64,000 nucleotides of DNA from Speluncibacter jeojiensis (lineage in GTDB: Bacteria; Actinomycetota; Actinomycetes; Mycobacteriales; Mycobacteriaceae): positions 210,687 through 274,686 of the forward strand of contig NZ_JAAIVF010000008.1 of assembly GCF_029589495.1 (NCBI RefSeq). Direction: 5' to 3'. Within the stretch, counting starts at the first letter, position 1. Every line of letters starts with the position of its first letter. The notes below the pieces were generated by a model. It did no database searches and was not told where the DNA came from. It was given only the letters and a program-made list of their open reading frames with translations. Of the stretch, positions 41,742 through 49,539 are shown in pieces. The translations under genes and the position numbers were made by a program.

Positions 41742-42776
41742 CTATCCCAGCGGTGTCGTTGCGGGCCGATCCGGGGCGTCGGGCCGGTGCAGCACCCGCT
41801 CGTGCACGAACAACGCGACCAGCACGATCAGCCAGACCGCCAGCGCCACCCAGGCCTCCCAGTCCGCGGTGGTGACCAGCCACGACTGATCGGTGACCAG
41901 GCCGAGTTCGCGGCACGCGACGCCGTACATGCCGACCGGGAACACCATCGCCCACCAGGTGGTGCGGTAGTCGAGCGCCAGGCCCTGCCGACCGCGCTGC
42001 CAGATCATCAGGCCGACCAACAGCGGGATCAGCCAGGTGGCGAACCCCCACAGCACCATCGACAGGGTCCGCACGAAGTCCGGCGCGAGCAGTTGGTCGG
42101 CCGCCGGGGCCGACGAGACCTTGGCGCCCGCGACGATGCTGATCGCAGCGGAGCCCATGAACACCCAGAACGGCGCGACCGAGTCGGCCAGCTCGAGTCG
42201 GCGCAGCAGCAGCCGGGCGAACTCGACCGACGCGATCAGCAGCCATTGCACGACCCCGATGGCCCAGCAGATCGCGGCCAGCGCGGCCAGGTCGGGGCGC
42301 GCGGTGGCGTGCGCGAGGGTCGCGGCGGCCACCGCGACCGACTGGGTGCCGACCACCCACAGGAACCAGGTGCCGTTGACCGGATCGAACACGCTGTCGC
42401 GGCGCGCATGCGCGATCAGGCCGAGCGGCACGCCGTAACCGAGGCCGAGCCACGCCACGAAGCCGATCACCAGCAGCACCGCGCCCGCCCAGTGCACCCC
42501 GGCGTTGGTCATCCGGGTCGAGAGCACGTTGGACGCGGCCACGAAGGTCAGGAAGGTGAACCCGCGAGGGCTGACGAGTTCCGCCAGGAATTCGCCCGGC
42601 CAGCAGGCGAGCCGGGTCAGGTGGATGACACACAGCATGAGGTAGGCGGCGATCGCGACGGCCAGTAGGGCGAGCGAGACGTACCGGGCGGCATCGGCGG
42701 CGAGGGCGGTGGAGATGATGCCGGTCGCCATCACGAAGGCGAATTCGGCCGGGCTCAGACCGCGGATCCGGTGCAC
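41742..42776 (-). CDS. TDT-family transporter (tellurite-resistance/dicarboxylate or sulfite exporter type)
   Basis: A 344-residue membrane protein with about ten helices. RIRGLSPAEFAFVMATGIISTAL at the N-terminus is the hallmark of the TehA/SLAC1/Mae1 superfamily. Members move C4-dicarboxylates, sulfite or chloride; the substrate is not evident. The GTG start at 42776 is chosen because TACGCT lies 6 nt upstream, the leaderless pattern; the in-frame ATG at 42809 would place the promoter inside the gene. It precedes the DUF309-CobW genes in the same direction after 8 nt. Confidence 0.82.
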   Translation of the reverse strand: MHRIRGLSPAEFAFVMATGIISTALAADAARYVSLALLAVAIAAYLMLCVIHLTRLACWPGEFLAELVSPRGFTFLTFVAASNVLSTRMTNAGVHWAGAVLLVIGFVAWLGLGYGVPLGLIAHARRDSVFDPVNGTWFLWVVGTQSVAVAAATLAHATARPDLAALAAICWAIGVVQWLLIASVEFARLLLRRLELADSVAPFWVFMGSAAISIVAGAKVSSAPAADQLLAPDFVRTLSMVLWGFATWLIPLLVGLMIWQRGRQGLALDYRTTWWAMVFPVGMYGVACRELGLVTDQSWLVTTADWEAWVALAVWLIVLVALFVHERVLHRPDAPDRPATTPLG

Positions 42777-43207
42777 GCCCACAGCGTAGGAGACACGGAT
42801 CGGTGTCATGGCCGATTCGTGGCGCCATTTTCGTACCGGCGGACTCGTCGGTCATTTGTGAGTTGTCACCGAGTTGCGGAGGCTTTGGGTGTTATACAAC
42901 CGAAACGTTTGCCGCGCCGAGGATTTCCCGCCCGCTCGCCGGAAATGACGCTACGTTGTGCACATCGTCGGTGAGGTACGCGGCAGTGTTCGCCGGAAGG
43001 CGGGAACTGTCGGAATCATCGTCGTGCGTGACGTTCACCGACGTCGTGTCGAATGGCGCGCGGGACCGATTTCGCATTGCGTCTCGTGCCATTCGACGGA
43101 TGTGTCGTGATTCGACCGAATGGCCGCGTGAATCCGGCCGGTGGGCGGTTCCACACAACATCATTGCCGGTCGGGCTGGATCCGGCATCGTTCGGACGGG
43201 GACGACG
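42777..43207. other. 431-bp intergenic region, AT-richer, with alternative hairpins
   Basis: No gene is supported. It holds the leaderless promoter of the TDT gene (minus TACGCT at 42788-42783), an AT-rich stretch with GTTATACAAC at 42891-42900, and the structured leader of the next gene. GTCGAATGGC at 43048-43057 is the reverse complement of GCCATTCGAC at 43088-43097, and CGAATGGC recurs at 43117-43124, so the middle element can pair with either side. Confidence 0.5.
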
Positions 43208-43540
43208 ATGGTCGACGCACATTCCTCTGGAGTTCACACGCTCGCCTGCGCGGTGATCCGCGGCGAGTTCGACGACACCGCGGTGGACGCCCGGGTGTTC
43301 GCCCGGATCCGCGACGGCGACATCGACGTGTGGATCGAACAGATCGAGGCCACCGGTCTGTTCACCGAACTGGAGATCCACTATCTGCGGGCGCAGTGGT
43401 CGGACTCGCCGGAGTTGTTGGTGGCCGCCTTGATCGGCGACCTCGACGAGGTGCGGATCGGCCACTCGGCGACGGCACTGTGGGGCCGGTCGCCGGCGGG
43501 GAGACCGGACGAGGAGTGGCCCACAGCCGTCAACGGGTGA
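43208..43540 (+). CDS. small unknown protein, paralogue 1
   Basis: A 110-residue acidic protein of no family I recognise. It shares its core with the next gene product: LACAVIRGEFDDTAVDARVF, then IDVWIEQIEATGLFTELEIHYLRAQW and PELLVAALIGD. The conserved W-x-E-Q-x-E-x-T-G-L-F-T-(E/D)-L-E stretch and an R-x-(Q/E)-W motif define the pair. There is no signal peptide, membrane segment or metal motif; the predicted structure is helical. The ATG follows GGGGACGACG. A long structured leader precedes it and a perfect hairpin follows, so it is probably a separate, regulated unit. Confidence 0.65.
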   Translation: MVDAHSSGVHTLACAVIRGEFDDTAVDARVFARIRDGDIDVWIEQIEATGLFTELEIHYLRAQWSDSPELLVAALIGDLDEVRIGHSATALWGRSPAGRPDEEWPTAVNG

Positions 43541-43979
43541 CGAGCCGGTCGGTGGTCAGGTTCTCGGTCCGGTACCGGACCTGCCGATCCGTCGTGGCCA
43601 CCGGTGTTGGACACAGGTCCGACTCGATTCGGCCCGTGCGATCGGCTCGGCCGGCGACGAAAAGCAGCTGCCATCAGGGAAAATGCCCTGCAGGTGCGGG
43701 TTCGGTGGGCAGACAGGCATCGGCCGGGCGGGTCCGACGGTGACCCAGACTCGCCGACTGTTATCGAATTGTTATAAACGAAACGGGATTCGGCCTGTCC
43801 TCGGCGCGGGTTCGCCGGTTACCGTCTACTCATCGTCGGAGTTGTCTTCAGCGTTACGCCGCAGGTCGTGACGGTGCGGAGGTTCCGGCACGGTTGAGAA
43901 GGACCGCCGTTCGGGTGCGGTTCAACTCGAGGAACGGCGGGATCGGCAGGCCCGTTCGGTTTGAGAGTGAGGACGGCAG
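43541..43979. other. 439-bp intergenic region with terminator and structured leader
   Basis: It starts with a perfect 16-bp palindrome GGTCCGGTACCGGACC (43566-43581), a likely terminator for paralogue 1. A small hairpin CAGGG-AAAATG-CCCTG follows at 43675-43690. AT-rich GTTATCGAATTGTTATAAAC at 43760-43779 is a candidate promoter region. Then CCGCCGTTC (43904-43912), GAACGGCGG (43932-43940) and CCGTTC (43952-43957) form an A-B-C set in which B can pair with A or C. No gene is supported. Confidence 0.5.
43566..43581 (+). terminator. palindromic hairpin after paralogue 1
   Basis: GGTCCGGTACCGGACC folds into a 6-bp G+C-rich stem with a GTAC loop, 26 nt after the stop. There is no U-tract. Confidence 0.45.
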
Positions 43980-44267
43980 ATGATGGGTAGCTCGTTTACG
44001 GCGTTGCAGTCGCTGGTCAGTGCAGCGTTGTGTGGTGAGTTCGACGGGCGCGGACTGGACGACGATCTGCTCGACCGCATCCGCGAGGCGAATGTGGACG
44101 AGTGGGTCGAGCAGCTCGAATACACCGGCCTGTTCACCGACCTCGAACTGGCCTTCCTTCGCTCGGAGTGGCAGGCGCACCCGGAGCAGCTGGTGACCGC
44201 GCTGTTGGACGGCGCCTATGAGTCCGCTCTTCTCGGCGACCGTTCCGCCCGGCATCACGCCGCGTAG
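43980..44267 (+). CDS. small unknown protein, paralogue 2
   Basis: A 95-residue acidic protein homologous to the preceding gene product: LVSAALCGEFDGRGLDDDLL, VDEWVEQLEYTGLFTDLELAFLRSEW and PEQLVTALLDG align without gaps. No known domain is recognised. A GTGAGGAC sequence about 10 nt before the ATG can serve as ribosome site. The gene follows a long leader with alternative hairpins and ends in a perfect 15-bp hairpin shared with the converging peptidase gene. Tandem paralogues with separate leaders suggest duplicated units under different signals. Confidence 0.65.
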   Translation: MMGSSFTALQSLVSAALCGEFDGRGLDDDLLDRIREANVDEWVEQLEYTGLFTDLELAFLRSEWQAHPEQLVTALLDGAYESALLGDRSARHHAA

Positions 44268-44277
44268 ACCCTTCCAT

Positions 44278-44311
44278 GAACTGCGGTGACCCGTCCGGGT
44301 CACCGCAGTTC
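44278..44311. terminator. perfect 15-bp bidirectional hairpin
   Basis: GAACTGCGGTGACCC, loop GTCC, GGGTCACCGCAGTTC. It begins 11 nt after the paralogue 2 stop, and the right arm contains the stop codon of the converging peptidase gene. This is the strongest hairpin in the window. Confidence 0.75.
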
Positions 44312-44944
44312 TGCATGTGCGCCGTCGACGACGAGCGCGTGGCCGTCCCCGAGCCGATGATGGGCGATTCCGGCCGCCGCATAGTCGGCGGCGATCCGGC
44401 GGATGGCGTCCTCCTCGGGATATCCCGGGGTGCCGAAATGGGGGACCACCCGGTGCTCGATCAACCCGAGCCCGTCCCACCGCACGGGAGATCCCGGGCT
44501 GACGGCCGCGACTTCTGCGGGATCGTCCACGGACTCCAGCCCGGCCAGCGACGGCCCGGCCACGCACGCGCCGGCGCTGTATCCGCCGTAGGCGAGCGCG
44601 TCGCGGGCCAGTGATTCGGCGATCACCGCATCGGCGCCGCTGCGGGCGAGCTGGACCCGCAGCACGAAGGTGTTGCCGCCGCGCACCCAGATCAACTCGC
44701 GGTGTTCGAGGGCGCCGCGCAACCGGTCCGGCGCCCCGATGAAGTCCCGCAGATCCAGTTCCACCGGCTCCAGCCCGATGGCGCGCAGTGCCGGGAACTC
44801 GCTGGTGACGGCGTTCTGCCGGGCACGCTCCGGCCACGCGTCGAGCGCATTGCCGACGACCGCGACCCCGGCACCGGGCCGGACCAGCGCGCGGAGGCGC
44901 TCGGGATGGTTACCGAGGCGCAGAGAGGACAGGAACAGCCGCAT
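44300..44944 (-). CDS. peptidase E-like serine peptidase (family S51)
   Basis: A 214-residue protein of the class I glutamine-amidotransferase-like fold. The nucleophile Ser sits in YGGYSAGACVAG (compare GxSAGA in peptidase E), GGNTFVL precedes it, and the catalytic His is likely in VVPHFGTPGYPEED. S51 enzymes cut Asp-X dipeptides or, in the cyanophycinase branch, beta-Asp-Arg. The start is set by TAGCGT 7 nt upstream (leaderless). A longer frame to 45049 is unlikely. Confidence 0.82.
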   Translation of the reverse strand: MRLFLSSLRLGNHPERLRALVRPGAGVAVVGNALDAWPERARQNAVTSEFPALRAIGLEPVELDLRDFIGAPDRLRGALEHRELIWVRGGNTFVLRVQLARSGADAVIAESLARDALAYGGYSAGACVAGPSLAGLESVDDPAEVAAVSPGSPVRWDGLGLIEHRVVPHFGTPGYPEEDAIRRIAADYAAAGIAHHRLGDGHALVVDGAHAELR

Positions 44945-45109
44945 CCGCCGGACGCTACCCGTCCGTTGCCGGTTCGATACGTACTCCATCGATGCAGACG
45001 CCCTGACCTGCCGTCTGACAGGAACCCGTTCGCCGAAATGTGCCGTCACTGCCTCGATTCAGAGCCCGATTAGCGGTTTTCGGCTTTCCAACCTCGGGTC
45101 GTGTCTGTC

Positions 45110-45115
45110 TATAGT
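45110..45115 (+). promoter_or_regulatory. -10 element of the pnt operon
   Basis: TATAGT would start transcription near 45122 and leave a leader of ~93 nt before the TTG start, including a weak hairpin GGTTG-TGGGCG-CAACC. Confidence 0.45.
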
Positions 45116-45214
45116 CAGTGATCCCCCGGGGCCGGGTCATCTTCCGCCGGGTTGTGGGCGCAACCACCACGGGGCTCAGACAGGTTGCACATTCACACGC
45201 AGAAAGTCAGAAAG

Positions 45215-46363
45215 TTGGAAACAACACAGAGTGCGCAGTCGCGCCGCTGCACGGTTGGCGTGGTTCGAGAGTCGGCTGACGGCGAGCGCCGGGTGGCCTT
45301 GGTGCCGAAGGTGGTGGAGAAGCTCCGCGGCCGCGGCGTCGAGGTCGTCGTCGAGGCCGGGGCGGGGTTGGGTGCGTTGATCCCCGACCAGGCCTACCTC
45401 GATGCCGGCGCGACGATCGGCGACGCCTGGTCGGCGGACGTCATCGTGAAGGTGGCGGCACCCGACGCGGGTGAACTCGCGCGCGTGGCGCGGGGCACCA
45501 CGCTGATCGGGTTCCTGAACCCCCGCGGCAACGCGGACGGCATCGAGGCGCTGCGCGAGGCCGGGATCCGCGCGTTCGCGGTCGAGGCGATCCCACGTAT
45601 CTCCCGCGCCCAGGTGATGGATGCGCTCTCCTCGCAGGCGAACGTCGCCGGCTACAAGGCCGTGCTCGTCGCCGCGAACGAGTCGACCCGGTTCTTCCCG
45701 ATGCTCACCACCGCCGCGGGCACCGTCAAGCCCGCGACCGTGCTGGTGCTCGGTGTCGGCGTGGCCGGCCTGCAGGCGCTCGCGACCGCGAAGCGTCTCG
45801 GCGGCCGCACCACCGGCTACGACGTGCGCCCCGAGGTGGCCGATCAGGTCCGCTCGGTCGGCGCGCAGTGGCTCGACCTGGGCATCGACGCCGCCGGCGA
45901 GGGCGGCTACGCCCGCGAGCTCACCGAGGCCGAGCGGGCCCAGCAGCAGCAGGCGCTCGAGGATGCGATCAAGGGCTTCGACGTGGTCGTCACGACCGCG
46001 CTGGTCCCGGGCCGTCCCGCGCCGAAGCTGGTGACCGCCGCCGCCGTCGAGGGCATGCGCCCCGGCAGCGTCATCGTCGACCTGGCCGGCGAGACCGGCG
46101 GAAACTGCGAGCTCACCGAGCCCGGCCAGACCGCCGTCAAGCACGGCGTGAGCATCTGCTCGCCGCTGAACCTGCCGGCGACCATGCCCGAGCACGCGTC
46201 CGAGTTGTACTCGCGCAACGTCGAGGCGCTGCTCGAACTGATGTTGAAGGACGGCGTCCTGGCGCCGGACTTCGACGACGAGATCATCGCCGCCGCCTGC
46301 GTGGCCGGCGCCGACCGGACCGACCCCGTCGCCGTGGGCGCCGCCGCGGCGGACGAGAAGTAG
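45215..46363 (+). CDS. pntAA: NAD(P) transhydrogenase subunit alpha, part 1
   Basis: A 382-residue soluble domain I of proton-translocating transhydrogenase, which binds NAD(H). GVVRESADGERRVALVPKVV is the standard start, VLVLGVGVAGLQALATAKRLGG the dinucleotide-binding motif, and YDVRPEVADQVRSVGAQWL follows. The start is not certain: the TTG at 45215 has AGAAAG 8 nt upstream, a GTG at 45152 is in frame further up, and homology begins only near 45256. It forms an operon with pntAB and pntB; the complex uses proton-motive force to make NADPH. Confidence 0.88.
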   Translation: METTQSAQSRRCTVGVVRESADGERRVALVPKVVEKLRGRGVEVVVEAGAGLGALIPDQAYLDAGATIGDAWSADVIVKVAAPDAGELARVARGTTLIGFLNPRGNADGIEALREAGIRAFAVEAIPRISRAQVMDALSSQANVAGYKAVLVAANESTRFFPMLTTAAGTVKPATVLVLGVGVAGLQALATAKRLGGRTTGYDVRPEVADQVRSVGAQWLDLGIDAAGEGGYARELTEAERAQQQQALEDAIKGFDVVVTTALVPGRPAPKLVTAAAVEGMRPGSVIVDLAGETGGNCELTEPGQTAVKHGVSICSPLNLPATMPEHASELYSRNVEALLELMLKDGVLAPDFDDEIIAAACVAGADRTDPVAVGAAAADEK

Positions 46364-46378
46364 GGGAGAAGGCAGCAG

Positions 46379-46711
46379 ATGTACACCGAATTGTTGGCGA
46401 ACATCGCGATCCTGGTGTTGGCCGGGTTCGTCGGGTTCGCGGTGATCTCCAAGGTGCCCAACACCTTGCACACCCCGCTCATGTCGGGCACCAACGCCAT
46501 CCACGGCATCGTCGTGCTCGGCGCGCTGGTCGTGCTCGGGCACCTGCCCGCGGGCGCTCCCTGGTCGATCAAGGTCATCCTGTTCGTCGCGCTGGTCTTC
46601 GGCACGCTGAACGTCGTGGGCGGCTTCGTGGTCACCGACCGGATGCTCGCCATGTTCAAGCCGAAGAAGGACGTCAAGGACTCGGCCGCCAAGAAGGGGG
46701 CTGACGCCTGA
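46379..46711 (+). CDS. pntAB: NAD(P) transhydrogenase subunit alpha, part 2 (membrane)
   Basis: A 110-residue membrane protein with three helices, the part of domain II that in E. coli is fused to PntA. NIAILVLAGFVGFAVISKVPNTLHTPLMSGTNAIHGIVVLGAL is the conserved core of the proton channel. A short Lys-rich tail (KPKKDVKDSAAKKG) ends the protein. Splitting of the alpha subunit into two genes is normal in mycolata. Its stop overlaps the pntB start by one base (TGATG). Confidence 0.92.
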   Translation: MYTELLANIAILVLAGFVGFAVISKVPNTLHTPLMSGTNAIHGIVVLGALVVLGHLPAGAPWSIKVILFVALVFGTLNVVGGFVVTDRMLAMFKPKKDVKDSAAKKGADA

Positions 46712-48144
46712 TGAGTTACCTCGTTTCCATCCTGTACATCGTCGCGTTCGGGATGTTCATCTACGGTCTGATGGGCCTGACCGGCCCGAAGACCGCCGTG
46801 CGCGGCAACTACATCGCCGCGGTCGGCATGCTGATCGCCGTCGTCGCGGTGCTCATCGACATCCGGGACAGCTCGAACTGGATCCTGATCGTCGCGGGTC
46901 TGGTCGTCGGTGTCGTGCTCGGCGTCCCGCCGGCGCTGCGCACCAAGATGACCGCGATGCCGCAGCTGGTCGCGCTGTTCAACGGCGTGGGCGGCGGCAC
47001 CGTCGCGCTCATCGCGTGGGCCGAGTTCCTCAACTCGAAGGGCTTCACCGAGGTCGACTCGGTGCCGTCGGCGCCGTTCATCGTCGGCTCGCTGTTCGCG
47101 GCGATCATCGGCTCGGTCTCGTTCTGGGGTTCGCTGGTCGCGTTCGCGAAGCTGCAGGAACTGCTGAACAAGAACTTCGAGAAGAAGGTCGTCGCCGCTG
47201 CGAAGGCCTTCCAGCTGGCGAACATGATCCTCGCGGTCGTGTCGATCGGTATCGCGATCTACATCGGCATCAACGCCAACCCGACGCACGAGCCCACGTC
47301 CGCGCTGTGGATCGGCGGCCTGCTCCTCGCCGCCGGCATCATGGGCCTGTTCGTGGTGCTGCCGATCGGCGGCGCCGACATGCCGGTCGTGATCTCGCTG
47401 CTCAACGCGCTGACCGGTCTGTCGGCCGCGGCCGCGGGCCTGGCGCTGAACAACCAGGCGATGATCGTCGCCGGCATGATCGTCGGCGCGTCCGGTTCGA
47501 TCCTGACCAACCTCATGGCCAAGGCCATGAACCGGTCGATCCCCGCGATCATCTTCGGTTCCTTCGGCGGCGGCGACGACGCCGGCGCCGCAGGGATGTC
47601 GGCCTCGGGCGGCGCCGTGAAGGCCACCTCGGCGGCGGATGCGGCGATCCAGATGGCGTACGCCAACCAGGTCATCGTCGTGCCGGGCTACGGCCTGGCG
47701 GTCGCGCAGGCGCAGCACGCGGTCAAGGAGATGGCGTCGTTGCTCGAGGAGCGCGGCGTCGAGGTCAAGTACGCGATCCACCCGGTCGCCGGCCGCATGC
47801 CCGGACACATGAACGTGCTCCTGGCCGAGGCCGACGTCGAGTACGACGCGATGAAGGAAATGGACGACATCAACGGCGAGTTCGGCCGTACCGATGTCAC
47901 GGTCGTCATCGGTGCCAACGACGTCACCAATCCGGCCGCGCGGTTGGACTCGTCCAGCCCGATCTACGGGATGCCGATCCTCAACGTCGACCAGTCGAAG
48001 TCGGTCATCGTGCTCAAGCGCTCGATGTCGTCGGGCTACGCCGGTATCGACAACCCGCTGTTCACGGCGGCGCAGACGTCGATGTTGTTCGGCGATGCGA
48101 AGAAGATGGTCGGCGAGGTCACCGAGGAACTCAAAGCCCTCTGA
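46711..48144 (+). CDS. pntB: NAD(P) transhydrogenase subunit beta
   Basis: A 477-residue subunit. About nine N-terminal helices (domain II) are followed by the NADP(H)-binding domain III (VIVVPGYGLAVAQAQHAVKEMASLLEERGVEVKYAIHPVAGRMPGHMNVLLAEADV and VIGANDVTNPAA). The length fits E. coli PntB. It completes the pntAA-pntAB-pntB operon for proton-driven NADPH formation at the cytoplasmic membrane. A 14-bp hairpin follows. Confidence 0.93.
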   Translation: MSYLVSILYIVAFGMFIYGLMGLTGPKTAVRGNYIAAVGMLIAVVAVLIDIRDSSNWILIVAGLVVGVVLGVPPALRTKMTAMPQLVALFNGVGGGTVALIAWAEFLNSKGFTEVDSVPSAPFIVGSLFAAIIGSVSFWGSLVAFAKLQELLNKNFEKKVVAAAKAFQLANMILAVVSIGIAIYIGINANPTHEPTSALWIGGLLLAAGIMGLFVVLPIGGADMPVVISLLNALTGLSAAAAGLALNNQAMIVAGMIVGASGSILTNLMAKAMNRSIPAIIFGSFGGGDDAGAAGMSASGGAVKATSAADAAIQMAYANQVIVVPGYGLAVAQAQHAVKEMASLLEERGVEVKYAIHPVAGRMPGHMNVLLAEADVEYDAMKEMDDINGEFGRTDVTVVIGANDVTNPAARLDSSSPIYGMPILNVDQSKSVIVLKRSMSSGYAGIDNPLFTAAQTSMLFGDAKKMVGEVTEELKAL

Positions 48145-48158
48145 TCTGATCCCGGCGC

Positions 48159-48209
48159 GTGTGCACCTGCCGTCGTATCCACCCTGTGGCGACGTCGGCA
48201 GGTGCACAC
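48159..48209 (+). terminator. long-stem hairpin after the pnt operon
   Basis: GTGTGCACCTGCCG and CGGCAGGTGCACAC form a perfect 14-bp stem around a 23-nt loop that contains a further CGTCG/CGACG pairing. It lies 15 nt after the pntB stop and ends 26 nt before the ATG of the next gene, so it could be a terminator or a leader element of the MFS gene. Confidence 0.5.
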
Positions 48210-48234
48210 TCGTCTTTCGGGAGGAGGGGACTCG

Positions 48235-49539
48235 ATGATGACGACCCCACGGCCGACGGTGCCGCGCCAGATCTGGGTGCTGGTGGCGGCCGCCTTCGTC
48301 ATCGCGGTCGGCTACGGCCTGATCGCGCCGGTACTGCCGGAGTACGCGCGCAGCTTCGACGTCGGCGTGACCGGGGCATCGGTGATCATCAGCGCGTTCG
48401 CGTTCTGCCGGTTGGTGTTCGCCCCGGTCAGCGGACGGCTCGTCCACCTGCTCGGTGAACGCCCCACGTATCTGACCGGGCTGTTCATCGTCGCCTGCTC
48501 GACCGGGGCCTGCGCGTTCGCGCAGTCCTACTGGCAACTGCTGGTCTTTCGCGGACTCGGCGGCATCGGCTCGACGATGTTCACGGTTTCGGCGATGGGA
48601 CTGCTGGTCCGGCTGGCGCCGGTGCGCGCCCGCGGGCGGGTCAACGGACTGTACGCGACCGCGTTCCTGCTCGGCGGCATCGGCGGGCCGATCATCGGCG
48701 GCCTGCTCGCGGGGCTCGGCATGGCGGTGCCGTTCCTGGTGTACGCGGTGGCGCTGCTGATCGCGATGGCCGTCGTCTACCTCCAACTGCGTGACGTCGG
48801 CGGCAAGCCGGCCGGGCAGGGCGCCGCGCATGCTGCGATGACCGTGCGGGAAGCGTTGGCGCACCGCACCTATCGCGCCGCGCTCGGCTCCAACTTCGCG
48901 AACGGCTGGTCGGCGCTGGGGGTGCGGGTTGCGCTGGTGCCGCTGTTCGTCACGGCCTTCGGCGGCGGTCCGGGGCTCGCCGGACTGAGCCTGGCTGCCT
49001 TCTCCGTCGGCAACGCGGTGGCGCTGACGCTCGGCGGCCGGTGGGCGGATGTGCGGGGCCGCAAACCGCTGGTGCTCACGGGCCTGCTGATCACCGGAAT
49101 CGCCACGGCCGCGCTCGGTTTGAGTGAATCGGTGGCCCCGTTCCTGATCGTCTCGACCGTCGCCGGGCTCGGGTCCGGGCTGCTGAACCCGCCGCAGCAG
49201 GCCGCGGTCGCCGACGTGATCGGATCCCGCCGCAGTGGGGGGACCGTGCTGGCCGGATTCCAGATGATGTCCGACGTCGGTGCGATCGCCGGCCCGATCC
49301 TGGCCGGGGCGCTGGCCGAGCACGTGTCGTACGCCGCGGCGTTCGCGGTGACCGGCGCGATCTCGCTGCTCGCGCTGCCGGCGTGGCTGCGTGCGCCCGA
49401 GACCCTGGTCGTGCCGGAGCAGTCGGCGGCACACACCGCAGAGGGCGGTTCCGAAGCCGGGCCGGACCCCGCGGGCGATGGCCGCGTCAGCGGCACCCAC
49501 GGGCCACCCCCGCCAGCGCACGACGATCACCGTCGGTGA
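48235..49539 (+). CDS. MFS drug/efflux-type transporter (DHA1-like)
   Basis: A 434-residue, 12-helix major facilitator. FAPVSGRLVHLLGERP is the loop 2-3 motif, and GLYATAFLLGGIGGPIIGG (helix 5) matches motif C of drug:H+ antiporters. GGRWADVRGRKPLVLTG repeats the loop motif in the second half. The C-terminal ~45 residues are hydrophilic and Pro/Gly-rich, and their coding region overlaps the converging HNH gene by 53 bp, so the tail may not be conserved. The strong GGAGGAGGGGA ribosome site fixes the start. The exported compound is unknown. Confidence 0.85.
   Translation: MMTTPRPTVPRQIWVLVAAAFVIAVGYGLIAPVLPEYARSFDVGVTGASVIISAFAFCRLVFAPVSGRLVHLLGERPTYLTGLFIVACSTGACAFAQSYWQLLVFRGLGGIGSTMFTVSAMGLLVRLAPVRARGRVNGLYATAFLLGGIGGPIIGGLLAGLGMAVPFLVYAVALLIAMAVVYLQLRDVGGKPAGQGAAHAAMTVREALAHRTYRAALGSNFANGWSALGVRVALVPLFVTAFGGGPGLAGLSLAAFSVGNAVALTLGGRWADVRGRKPLVLTGLLITGIATAALGLSESVAPFLIVSTVAGLGSGLLNPPQQAAVADVIGSRRSGGTVLAGFQMMSDVGAIAGPILAGALAEHVSYAAAFAVTGAISLLALPAWLRAPETLVVPEQSAAHTAEGGSEAGPDPAGDGRVSGTHGPPPPAHDDHRR

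Noticed and set aside
45907..49530. Minus-strand open frame of 1207 codons across pnt and the MFS gene
   Set aside because: Arg/His/Asp-rich shadow of well-supported plus-strand genes; no homology features.
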